A stretch of DNA of 64,000 bases from Gimesia alba (GTDB lineage: Bacteria; Planctomycetota; Planctomycetia; Planctomycetales; Planctomycetaceae): assembly GCF_007744675.1 (NCBI RefSeq), contig NZ_CP036269.1, forward strand, positions 3,637,546 through 3,701,545. Reading direction: 5' to 3'. The notes under the pieces were generated by a model. That model had not been told where the DNA came from, searched no databases, and worked only from the letters and a program-made list of their open reading frames with translations. This document shows positions 18,423-25,659 of this stretch, piece after piece (the first letter of the stretch is position 1; each line of letters opens with the position of its first letter). A program made the translations under genes and the position numbers.

Positions 18423-18442
18423 CCGGGGCTAACGCCCTACGG
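18423..18442. repeat. REP-like hairpin element
   Basis: The sequence CCGGGGCTAACGCCCTACGG forms CCG-GGGC / TAAC / GCCC-(TA)-CGG, a compact hairpin with a two-base bulge. It lies in the 251-base gap between the convergent M14 and deoxyhypusine-synthase-like genes, where extragenic palindromes usually sit. Only one copy is in this window, so repeat status across the genome is an inference. Confidence 0.45.
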
Positions 18443-18572
18443 CTAATGCGCATTTACTGCGATCATCGTCCTCAAAACAAAGTCAACAGCACACTGTCGG
18501 CCACGGTGAATTCTTACATAGATAACTCTATAGACCTCAAAATCACGCTCAGAACTAATCAATCAACGCGAC

Positions 18573-19748
18573 CTAGCGGGACTCGTCCAGCTTCTCAAAG
18601 ACGGCTTTCATCAAGAGCGGCAGGACGACGGTGGCATCGGCGTAGACTTCGGCGAAACGGCCGCCATCTTGTGGAGAAACGAACTTGCCCCAGCTGACTC
18701 CTTCCGAATAGGTACAGCCGGAGAGGCCGCCCCAGTGAACCGGTTCGGGACAGATGCGGATGCCGTATTTGAAACGGGGTTCTTTCCATTCTGTGCCGAG
18801 CCGATAGTTGGCGATTTCGTAATAAGGGGCGACCTGCTGTGCCCAGTTGCGGGGGACGCCGCCACCGATGGTGAAGATACCCAGTGTGGAGGCATCTCGC
18901 ATCAGTTGAGCGTATTCCTGCAGGTCAATAAAGGGGTTGAAGCTGGGAAGTGCTGTCAGGATCTCGGCCTGATCAAGGTCTTCCAGTGCTTTACCCGACT
19001 GGGCGATGTATTCCGACATGGCCCAGGTGGAGACATCGAGGCCGATTTCGCTGTCGGTGAAGGCGGGGATGAAGACGGGGACGTTCTGTTCGTAGGCACT
19101 TCTGAGGATGCCGCGCCCTTCGTCGATTTCGGAGAGCCGCTTGCCTAAGGCTCGGCAGAGTCGGGCGGAGGACCAGACCCCGTCTTCGGGTTGGGATTCT
19201 CTGAGCACGGAACGAACCAGCCGTTCGACGTTATTCAGGTTGGATTCCATTTCCAGTGTATCGTAAATGCGGTTATAGCCCTTTTTATACAGGGTTTCGT
19301 CTGAATCGGCGGGGTTGTACTGGTAGTGAACCAGCCCGATGGATTCGGTCAAGCCGTGTGCGATGAGTGCGCCAGTGGCGACCACCGCGCGGACCAGACC
19401 CCTGTCGATCATGTCACAGATGATGCTGCCCTGCTTGGCGACGGTCATGGCACCGGAGAGTGTCAGGATGGCTTTACATTCGGTGTCTTGCGACATTTCC
19501 AGCAGGATATCATAAGCGACGCCCAGCTTTCGCCCCGAGAAGGCCGTTTCGGACATAGCCTGCAGCAGGTCAGAGAAGGAATTGACATTGGAAAGATCCA
19601 GGCTTTTCAGAGGCTTTAAACCATCGCCTCGTCCATCGTGGAATTCTCGTTCACCGCTCATGTTTTGCTTTCTATTGGTGTCGCTGCGAGTGTCGTCTGC
19701 CGGAATCGATCCATCCGTCAGGTGCGCTCGATGACTGTCAACAGACAT
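18573..19748 (-). CDS. Deoxyhypusine synthase-like protein (polyamine aminobutyl transferase)
   Basis: NAD-dependent deoxyhypusine synthase family, 391 residues. Visible family blocks are ILTLSGAMTVAKQG, TGALIAHGL, VFIPAFTDSEIGLDV, FTIGGGVPRNW and the active-site region SEGVSWGKF with Lys355, the lysine that carries the aminobutyl intermediate. Bacteria lack eIF5A, so bacterial members are thought to act on small polyamines (for example making homospermidine) rather than on protein. A shorter start at Met30 (19661) is possible; the ATG at 19748 has AGGTG upstream. It lies 130 bases downstream of speD on the same strand, which supports a polyamine role. Confidence 0.88.
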   Translation of the reverse strand: MSVDSHRAHLTDGSIPADDTRSDTNRKQNMSGEREFHDGRGDGLKPLKSLDLSNVNSFSDLLQAMSETAFSGRKLGVAYDILLEMSQDTECKAILTLSGAMTVAKQGSIICDMIDRGLVRAVVATGALIAHGLTESIGLVHYQYNPADSDETLYKKGYNRIYDTLEMESNLNNVERLVRSVLRESQPEDGVWSSARLCRALGKRLSEIDEGRGILRSAYEQNVPVFIPAFTDSEIGLDVSTWAMSEYIAQSGKALEDLDQAEILTALPSFNPFIDLQEYAQLMRDASTLGIFTIGGGVPRNWAQQVAPYYEIANYRLGTEWKEPRFKYGIRICPEPVHWGGLSGCTYSEGVSWGKFVSPQDGGRFAEVYADATVVLPLLMKAVFEKLDESR

Positions 19749-19878
19749 CGAAACACACCTGGCGTGATTTGATGGTATCTTGGAATTCTAAACCAGTCAA
19801 ATTACCCGTTCCGGGATCAAATCAAGAACTGGAACCAGTTTCAGGAGGTATACCGGGCGGGAATGGTTGGATGAGAAT

Positions 19879-20298
19879 TTATAGAGCGACGATCTGTTCT
19901 GCTTCCGTGTGGGAACTGGCTGGTTCCTGTAAAGCAGGTCTCCCATTGGGGATAGGGAATCGGGGCATCTCAAGAATACTGACGTCACCGAGGTCGACTT
20001 CTTCCCGAATGTAACGCAATACGTCATTCGGGTCGGTCTCGCCACAGGTGAAAACGTCCAAAGCGATTAAGCCCAGGTCGGCATAGCAGTGAGCTGAGCA
20101 GTGGCTTTCATCGAGAAGGCACATCGCGGTGAAGCCCGGTGCTGAATTATGACCAAAGTGATATCGAACCTGTGAAATCACAGTTGCACCAGCGCGTGTT
20201 GCTCCCCGCGCCATGGCTTCAAGTACCAGTTGGTCGTTTAGACAAACGTCCCGCGGGACATTACGACAATCAATGAGAAGATGTCTTCCTTTATGCAA
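19879..20298 (-). CDS. speD: S-adenosylmethionine decarboxylase proenzyme
   Basis: Small prokaryotic (class 1B) AdoMet decarboxylase of 139 residues. It self-cleaves between Glu64 and Ser65 (DESHCSAH) to create the pyruvoyl cofactor on the serine. His70 and Cys85 (VFTCGETDP) occupy the positions of the processing histidine and the catalytic cysteine. The product, decarboxylated AdoMet, donates aminopropyl groups for spermidine synthesis. The start is TTG at 20298, supported by GGAGGG eight bases upstream; the nearer ATG at 20303 is out of frame. Cleavage would give a beta chain of about 64 and an alpha chain of about 75 residues. No speE aminopropyltransferase is in the window; the next gene downstream is deoxyhypusine-synthase-like. 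Confidence 0.93.
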   Translation of the reverse strand: MHKGRHLLIDCRNVPRDVCLNDQLVLEAMARGATRAGATVISQVRYHFGHNSAPGFTAMCLLDESHCSAHCYADLGLIALDVFTCGETDPNDVLRYIREEVDLGDVSILEMPRFPIPNGRPALQEPASSHTEAEQIVAL

Positions 20299-20776
20299 CT
20301 CATAAACCCTCCACTAGAGGTGCCAGAAAAAAATGGGCATCCGATTGTTAATGAAACTGTTCGAGACGATTTCGAATCGTAATGCCTATATCGGTACGCT
20401 TTTTTAAAAGTTCGAGATTATTATGTGATCACTCAGGAAAATACAAGAAATAAATTCACGAATTTGCGTGGAATTTACAAAAATAGAACCGGAATCGGTT
20501 CCCGGGATCTCTTTCCCTGATTTGGAGGTCCAACTCAGGGCGTGCTCTAGGCTTCTGATTGTCTCGAACTGATGGATACGGCTCTGGTTTTTCGGTCCCT
20601 TTTCAGGCCGGGATGCGCAAAATCTACAGGAGCGAATCTACCTTCTCTGTCCTGAGAGACCGGGTATCTTTTGGATGGGCAAAGTGGTTTCCCAGTGACT
20701 CTGAATGAATCGAGGCCGGGGCACCGTGGGGCACCTCGGCCTCAGCCAGGATGGTCATTGAATCAGGTCGAATGTC
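20299..20776. other. 478-base gap upstream of speD
   Basis: No gene found. It holds the DUF1559 stem-loop (20712-20743) and an inverted repeat, ACGATT-TCG-AATCGT, at 20366-20380, which lies 68 bases ahead of the speD start in its presumed leader. AT-rich sequence at 20400-20460 could hold the speD promoter, but I could not pick a convincing -35/-10 pair. Confidence 0.5.
20712..20743 (-). terminator. Stem-loop after the DUF1559 gene
   Basis: GAGGCCG (20712-20718) pairs perfectly with CGGCCTC (20737-20743), extended inward by a wobble and two GC pairs around the loop. It lies 34 bases past the DUF1559 stop. No T tract follows on the minus strand, so it may act as a 3' stabilising hairpin rather than a classic intrinsic terminator. 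Confidence 0.5.
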
Positions 20777-21745
20777 CTAGAATTCTCCGATGACATTCCC
20801 ATCACTAATCGTTCCCAAATAGCGGAAGGTATCGTAATTCATGTTCTCGCTGAGAAAACGGACGGCCCCGTCACCCAGGAGAAAATGAGCGCCCCCTTCA
20901 TGCTTACTGGAGAAATTGGCAATATGGTTGGTGGTATTTGGCGGATGTTGCATGGTCATCATCCCCCCCTGCCCGACGTGACCAAGGATCAGCGAGGCGG
21001 GGCCTTCCGTCATCGAAGCCATCGCCATGCCGGCGGGACGTGTCGCATCAGGGATGGCTGCATACCAGGTGGAGTCGGCTTGAATGACCGTGGTGGCCCC
21101 TACAAACTGATGCTGGTGAGAGCGTTCGCCCACGACAATCGTATTGGAGGCTCCGTCGGTGATATCACGAATTTTGATATTCGAGTTCCGGAACAAGATC
21201 CCTTTGTCATCGGGATTTCCCGGAGCCGAGGTCAAGCTGCCATATCCGAAGATCCCGACATAGTTTGCTGAAGAAAGCTGGTAGGTATTCGTGCCATCTG
21301 TGACAGAGAACACGCCTTGGTGCGTATCGCTGGGACAGCGAAAAATGGGAATCGCTTCGTCAGCCAGTTCAATGTTAGGTGTGACGGTCGCATCCAGATT
21401 CAGATTGAGCTGATTGTAGAGTGGTGCCTGATCCAGATATGGCAGGAGCATGGTGCCCCAGGCAAAGCCGGGACCAGTTTCAAAAGTGCTATCCTGAGTA
21501 GGATTGACACCACGGGCAATGTAACCGGGAGGATACGCGCGGTGTGAGTCATGATAGTTGTGCAAAGCCAGACCGATCTGCTTCAGGCTGTTTTTACAGG
21601 TAGAGCGTCGTGCCGCTTCCCGGGCCTGTTGGACAGCCGGTAACAGTAGTGCGATCAGGATCGCGATAATCGCGATGACTACGAGGAGTTCAATGAGTGT
21701 AAATCCACGTTTTTGTGGTTTGAATTTTGGTGTTAAAGAATTCAT
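20777..21745 (-). CDS. DUF1559 domain protein with type IV prepilin-like N-terminus
   Basis: Protein of 322 residues from a family greatly expanded in planctomycetes. The N-terminus is a type IV prepilin/pseudopilin signal: basic leader, cleavage at G|FTLIE, then a hydrophobic helix ([19 protein letters not shown]) and [12 protein letters not shown]. The DUF1559 body follows ([26 protein letters not shown]), and near the C-terminus is the family's H-X9-DG region ([18 protein letters not shown]). It is probably processed by a prepilin peptidase and exported, and it may form pilin-like surface structures. No secretion genes are adjacent. It is a single copy here, followed by a stem-loop. Confidence 0.92.
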   Translation of the reverse strand: MNSLTPKFKPQKRGFTLIELLVVIAIIAILIALLLPAVQQAREAARRSTCKNSLKQIGLALHNYHDSHRAYPPGYIARGVNPTQDSTFETGPGFAWGTMLLPYLDQAPLYNQLNLNLDATVTPNIELADEAIPIFRCPSDTHQGVFSVTDGTNTYQLSSANYVGIFGYGSLTSAPGNPDDKGILFRNSNIKIRDITDGASNTIVVGERSHQHQFVGATTVIQADSTWYAAIPDATRPAGMAMASMTEGPASLILGHVGQGGMMTMQHPPNTTNHIANFSSKHEGGAHFLLGDGAVRFLSENMNYDTFRYLGTISDGNVIGEF

Positions 21746-21903
21746 GGAGGTTTACCTAATCCGATACAATAAACAATCGCTAACGTAGCTTGGATTGACG
21801 TTAGCCGACTTACGTGGTGGGAACGAGTTGCTGTGCTGTCGGCGGAGGACAAAGGGAGTTGCCGACCGCTGGAACACCGCAAACGCAAAGAGGGTTACCA
21901 CAC

Positions 21904-22443
21904 TTATTGCTGCGGAGGTGGCGTTTCTGGTGAGAAGGCGAGCGTGACTGGCAGGTCATCGCCGATCGTCAAAGGGAGCTCCAGATGATCGGCCGAACTC
22001 AAAACCGGGCGTGAATTCAGGTCTCGGGGCGCGATGGTGTGCAGCCCTTGACTGGAAGAGTTACCACATCCACAGTGGGACGAGATCTGGCAGCTGTTCG
22101 ATTCTGATTTGTCAGACTTGGATTGGGGAGCTGTTTTCTGCTTGTGGGAGCAGCAATCGCGAGCCGTTTGTGTTTTTGTCTTGCAGCACGATTTCGATGC
22201 CGTTGATTTTTTCTTCAGCGTGCTGTTGATACAGCAACAGCCAGAGTCTGTTTTCACCTGGACAGCACAACGGCACTGCTTCCCCTGATCCAGAAGAGGA
22301 ACGATGCCGGTATTGGAAATCAGATAGAACAGGCATAGCAAATTGACGCAGACAGCCCGCGGAATACGATTCCGTCGCGCTCTCTCTTTTAAGTCAGGTT
22401 TTGCGGATACCAGGTGGGAACTCACTCGAAATACTCGATTCAA
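21904..22443 (-). CDS. Cysteine-rich small protein with one hydrophobic segment
   Basis: I do not recognise a family. The 179-residue product has a basic N-terminus (KERARRNRIPRA) and one hydrophobic stretch (about 31-50, VCVNLLCLFYLISNTGIVPLL), so it is probably anchored or secreted with a long leader. A cysteine-rich middle follows, with CRC, CCC, SCC, DCC and CGC clusters spaced by Lys/Ser/Thr-rich segments (about 55-130). The Pro-rich tail ends PETPPPQQ. Clustered CC pairs in a Lys/Ser background suggest metal binding or extensive disulphides. It lies between the DUF1559 protein and a hydrolase on the same strand, with gaps over 150 bases on each side. Coding status is supported by length and codon pattern only. 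Confidence 0.6.
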   Translation of the reverse strand: MNRVFRVSSHLVSAKPDLKERARRNRIPRAVCVNLLCLFYLISNTGIVPLLDQGKQCRCAVQVKTDSGCCCINSTLKKKSTASKSCCKTKTQTARDCCSHKQKTAPQSKSDKSESNSCQISSHCGCGNSSSQGLHTIAPRDLNSRPVLSSADHLELPLTIGDDLPVTLAFSPETPPPQQ

Positions 22444-22588
22444 GGCAGGTTACAAATTTTTTAAGGTCACATCCCTGCACTTATTATTGTTCTGTCGCAG
22501 TCAGGAGATGAAAAGAGAACAATGTGTTTTTTTTGCTTGAACGAGCAAAATTCTTTTCAGAATCAAAGTGGTCGAGAGACGGTTTTTC

Positions 22589-22624
22589 TCTGGTCATGGC
22601 CGTTTTTGGATAGCCATGACCAGA
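22589..22624 (-). terminator. Strong stem-loop downstream of the alpha/beta hydrolase
   Basis: TCTGGTCATGGC (22589-22600) and GCCATGACCAGA (22613-22624) form a perfect 12-base-pair stem with a 12-base loop, 15 bases past the hydrolase stop. No T tract follows on the minus strand. It is probably a transcript 3' end. Confidence 0.6.
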
Positions 22625-22639
22625 TTCTGTTTCGAGACT

Positions 22640-23527
22640 TCAATTTGGTTGGCTCTTTTGGGGCATGGTGTGTTTCACAATGAACGCGACAACCTGTTCT
22701 GGCTCGGGGTGTTGAAAATGGTGCCCTTTTGATTTTTCGGTTCCGGTTTTGACCGAGATGACTTTGAAGTTGTCCTTGCGATCTTTCTTGGGAACTCGGC
22801 TGAACATCAAATAGGTGTTTTCATCGGGAGGCACAACCTGATCATTTTCTGAGACAATGTGCAATACCGGAATCCCGGCTTCGGCGATGATCTGAATGCG
22901 GTCGATGGGATTGTTTTTGTATGCCAATGCTTCCGCTTCGGTCATCTTGTATGCTTTGAGGCAGGCCTGCCAGCTTGCTGCCGAACCCTGACTTTTTCCT
23001 TTACCGCCCGGCCAGCTTTTGAAATCACAAACTGGGGTATCGGCATAAATGCAACTGACCTTCTCCGGGTTTTTGAGTGCCCAGTTGTAAATAAACAGGC
23101 CTCCCCGACTGACTCCTTCAAGAGCCACTTTCGATTGAAATCCGTGTTGCTTTGTTAAGTAGTCATAGAATTGATCGCCATATTCAATCGCCTGTGGGGA
23201 ACCAAACAGATTCGACACATCCAGGTAAGCGATATGAAAACCTTGTTTCAGGAGTTCGACGTCCATTTCATAATGGAAGTCTGGAAATCGAGCGCGCCAG
23301 ACCCAAGGCTTGCCTGGCGCTGTTTTGTCCGGAGTCACCACATAACAGTTGCGTCCCGCAATCTGAAAACGAAAGCGTTTAAAGCCGTGCCACTCGTCTT
23401 GCTTGCCCGTCCATTCAGATTTCACTGTAGCTTTTGTGGAGGTATATACTTCACTTTGGGGAAAGAGCAAAAGCGATGTTATAAAAGAGAGGAAAAAAAT
23501 GCGAAAAAGTAGAGGCAGAGGTTTCAT
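22640..23527 (-). CDS. Exported alpha/beta hydrolase (prolyl-oligopeptidase-like)
   Basis: Secreted serine hydrolase of 295 residues with a signal peptide (about 1-24, rich in Phe/Leu). The nucleophile elbow is GVSRGG with Ser140. The acid is probably Asp229 (VSENDQVVPP), and the base is among His269, His270 and His273 (KGHHFQHP). The VWRARFPDFH segment near residue 77 helps form the oxyanion-side core of this subgroup, which is common in planctomycetes as predicted esterases or peptidases. Substrate unknown. It is divergent from the CheX-REC gene and ends in a strong stem-loop. Confidence 0.82.
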   Translation of the reverse strand: MKPLPLLFRIFFLSFITSLLLFPQSEVYTSTKATVKSEWTGKQDEWHGFKRFRFQIAGRNCYVVTPDKTAPGKPWVWRARFPDFHYEMDVELLKQGFHIAYLDVSNLFGSPQAIEYGDQFYDYLTKQHGFQSKVALEGVSRGGLFIYNWALKNPEKVSCIYADTPVCDFKSWPGGKGKSQGSAASWQACLKAYKMTEAEALAYKNNPIDRIQIIAEAGIPVLHIVSENDQVVPPDENTYLMFSRVPKKDRKDNFKVISVKTGTEKSKGHHFQHPEPEQVVAFIVKHTMPQKSQPN

Positions 23528-23786
23528 TGCAGGTTCCTTCGGTGTCCACAGGGATTTGAGGACATTCGCTGTTGTTATCTGGTTAAAAACTCATGAGTTA
23601 GCGTTACAGTCTATTCAGTCTGGTTTACACGATCTTCATCAAATTGTCGATGGATCGTGCTGATTTTGTCGAATTTGTGTTTTCGCGATGAGGGGGAAAG
23701 GTCTTCCCGAATCAAAGGGAAACTACCAATAGAGTTTTCTGACATATAGTTTAGGCAATCAATATTCAAATTTAAGTTGTTGCGAG

Positions 23787-23802
23787 AACCTGATGTCAGG
23801 TT
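23787..23802. promoter_or_regulatory. Inverted repeat, candidate operator upstream of CheX-REC
   Basis: AACCTGATGTCAGGTT is a perfect 7+7 inverted repeat with a two-base centre, 77 bases before the CheX-REC start. The short centre fits a dimeric DNA-binding site better than an RNA hairpin. Confidence 0.4.
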
Positions 23803-23810
23803 TTGGTGTG

Positions 23811-23820
23811 GAAACGTTTC
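23811..23820. promoter_or_regulatory. GAAACGTTTC palindrome, LacI-type operator-like
   Basis: A perfect 10-base palindrome with the central CG typical of LacI/GalR-family sites, 59 bases before the CheX-REC start. The same core lies upstream of pgsA at 60774-60785. Confidence 0.3.
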
Positions 23821-23879
23821 AAATCCATACCGTTCGCAGTTTTTAAATAAAGCAGTGTTTGTAAAGACGGGTTTGTGCT

Positions 23880-24809
23880 ATGTCTCTCATTCCAGCTACA
23901 CATACAACAGAAACATTGACCAGGCGGTTTTCAGAACCAGTCATTAATTCTGTACTCGACGTATTCAAGTATTTTGTTGGAACAACTGTCGAACTGGTCA
24001 AAGTTGTCGAAGTGCATGAAGCTCCTCGCTATGAGAAGAGCTCAGCAATTGAAGTCAATGGACCAGGCAAAGGCATCGTGGTGGTCAATGTACCACGGGA
24101 ACTGGTTTCCAAGGCCGTTTCGCTGCTGATCGATGAATCGCTGGCCGATGACGAACATGTTCTGACGGATTTTTCATGTGAATTGTCAAATATGATCGCA
24201 GGTCAGGCCAAAAAGGCGGTTGACCATATGGGATTTTTATTAGGTCATCCTTCTGTCATTGAAACCGAGCACATTGACACATTATATCCCCCGGAAGCCG
24301 GTTCTCAGTGTGGTATTTTCAATACCGGCATCGGTCCGATCATTGTCTATTTTGGTTTTGTCGGGCAACTGGGCGATATTGTAGATTATGACCATGAGGA
24401 TGCAGACAAGAAACGCGTGATGATCATCGATCCCGATGAAATGAATCGTGCTTTATTTGAGGGCTTATTACACGAACGTTACATCGTCGAGAGTGCTGCC
24501 ACTGTGGAAGAGTCATTTGCGGATGCGGCAATTCATGTTCCTGATTTAATTCTGCTGGATATCGATGGCAGTGAAGGAAGTCATGCGGAAGCGGTGAAAT
24601 ACATTAAAGAGTCTCCTTTTGTTGGAGACGTCGAAGTTCTGGTCATGACGTCAAATCGTTCGACAACGTCCATCATACAGGCGTTTAATCATGGTGCGAG
24701 TGACTATATTCTTAAAACGGACTTCACAAAGCAGATTCTGGTTGGCAAAATAGAGCGCGCACTCGGAAGAACGCCGGTTGTCAAAGAGGAAGTTGCTTCT
24801 ACGAAATAA
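23880..24809 (+). CDS. CheX-like phosphatase domain fused to a receiver domain
   Basis: The N-terminal half (about 10-165) matches the CheX/CheC fold, with the signature ELSNMIAGQAKK. Its Glu101 and Asn104 correspond to the ExxN pair that dephosphorylates CheY-P. The C-terminal half (about 178-300) is a receiver domain: acidic pair in MIIDPDE, acceptor Asp227 in LILLDID, conserved Thr/Ser in VMTS and Lys in YILKTDF. A CheY-P phosphatase fused to a receiver may control its own phosphorylation or serve as a phosphate sink. No chemotaxis genes are nearby. A textbook terminator follows 31 bases after the stop, so it is monocistronic. Confidence 0.85.
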   Translation: MSLIPATHTTETLTRRFSEPVINSVLDVFKYFVGTTVELVKVVEVHEAPRYEKSSAIEVNGPGKGIVVVNVPRELVSKAVSLLIDESLADDEHVLTDFSCELSNMIAGQAKKAVDHMGFLLGHPSVIETEHIDTLYPPEAGSQCGIFNTGIGPIIVYFGFVGQLGDIVDYDHEDADKKRVMIIDPDEMNRALFEGLLHERYIVESAATVEESFADAAIHVPDLILLDIDGSEGSHAEAVKYIKESPFVGDVEVLVMTSNRSTTSIIQAFNHGASDYILKTDFTKQILVGKIERALGRTPVVKEEVASTK

Positions 24810-24840
24810 CTTCAATCAGTTTATTAGTGATCTTTGAATG

Positions 24841-24866
24841 ACCCCGGTTATTGACCGGGGTTTTTT
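24841..24866 (+). terminator. Rho-independent terminator after CheX-REC
   Basis: ACCCCGGT (24841-24848) and ACCGGGGT (24854-24861) form an eight-pair GC-rich stem with a TATTG loop, followed by a T run to 24866. Confidence 0.92.
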
Positions 24867-24899
24867 CATTGTGGTGACCTTATTAAATGGAGTTCCAAG

Positions 24900-25646
24900 T
24901 TGAATCTGGAAGGAAAAGTAGCCGTGATCACCGGTTCCGCTGTCCGCATTGGTCGTTCGATGGCGCTGGCGCTTGCAGAAGCAGGCTGTGATCTCTGTAT
25001 TCATTATCACACTTCAAAGCAGGACGCAGAGCAAACCTGTGCGGACATCAAGCAACTTGGAAGACGGGCGATTGCGGTTTCGGCTGATTTATCTGCTCCC
25101 CTGCGGGCGGCTTCCGAAATTTTCGATGCTACTGTCGCTGAGTTTGGCAAAGTCGATATTCTGATTAACAGTGCGTCTGTTTTTGAGAATAAGAATCTGC
25201 AGACTTCGACAGAACAGGACTGGGACGCCCATCTCGATATCAATTTGAAGGCCCCTTATTTTTTGTGTCAGCGTTTTGCAGAAGCATTTCAGTCAGGTCA
25301 AACAGGCCGGATTGTCAATATTGTCGACTGGCGAGCATTGCGGGCCGGCGTGGGGCACCTGCCTTATCGGATTACCAAAGCCGGTCTGGTGACTTTAACG
25401 GAATGTCTGTCGCTGGAATTAGCTCCAAATATCCAGGTGAATGCGATTGCTCCCGGTGCGATCCTGCCGCCCCCAGGCCAGGATGCGTCCTATCTGGAAA
25501 AACGTGCCGCAAATGTGCCCTTGAAGCGCGCAGGAAATCCCCAGGAAATTTGTGACGCCCTGCTCTATCTGTTGCGATCTGACTTTGTGACGGGAGAAGT
25601 GTTGACGGTTTCCGGAGGGGAACAGTTTTCAGCCGGATGTGAGTGA
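24900..25646 (+). CDS. SDR oxidoreductase, pteridine reductase / FolM-like
   Basis: Short-chain dehydrogenase of 248 residues. The NADP-binding motif is TGSAVRIGRS (11-20), the TGxxxRxG form of pteridine reductases rather than TGxxxGxG. The usual catalytic Ser is replaced by Asp143 (NIVDWRA), followed by Tyr156 and Lys160 (YRITKAG). This Asp-Tyr-Lys set, with 13 residues between Asp and Tyr, is that of PTR1/FolM enzymes, which reduce dihydromonapterin, biopterin or dihydrofolate. CIHYHTS after the first helix also fits PTR1. The start is TTG, with GGAG seven bases upstream. folB and folK lie 1.5 kb downstream on the same strand, which supports a pterin role. Confidence 0.83.
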   Translation: MNLEGKVAVITGSAVRIGRSMALALAEAGCDLCIHYHTSKQDAEQTCADIKQLGRRAIAVSADLSAPLRAASEIFDATVAEFGKVDILINSASVFENKNLQTSTEQDWDAHLDINLKAPYFLCQRFAEAFQSGQTGRIVNIVDWRALRAGVGHLPYRITKAGLVTLTECLSLELAPNIQVNAIAPGAILPPPGQDASYLEKRAANVPLKRAGNPQEICDALLYLLRSDFVTGEVLTVSGGEQFSAGCE

Positions 25647-25659
25647 ACGCAGCGCTGGC

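Larger units (their letters stand above)
23528..23879. other. Divergent intergenic region (hydrolase / CheX-REC)
   Basis: No gene seen in these 352 bases. The CheX-REC side carries two palindromes, AACCTGA-TG-TCAGGTT at 23787-23802 and GAAACGTTTC at 23811-23820, within about 95 bases of the ATG at 23880. The rest is AT-rich and presumably holds the two promoters. Confidence 0.5.
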
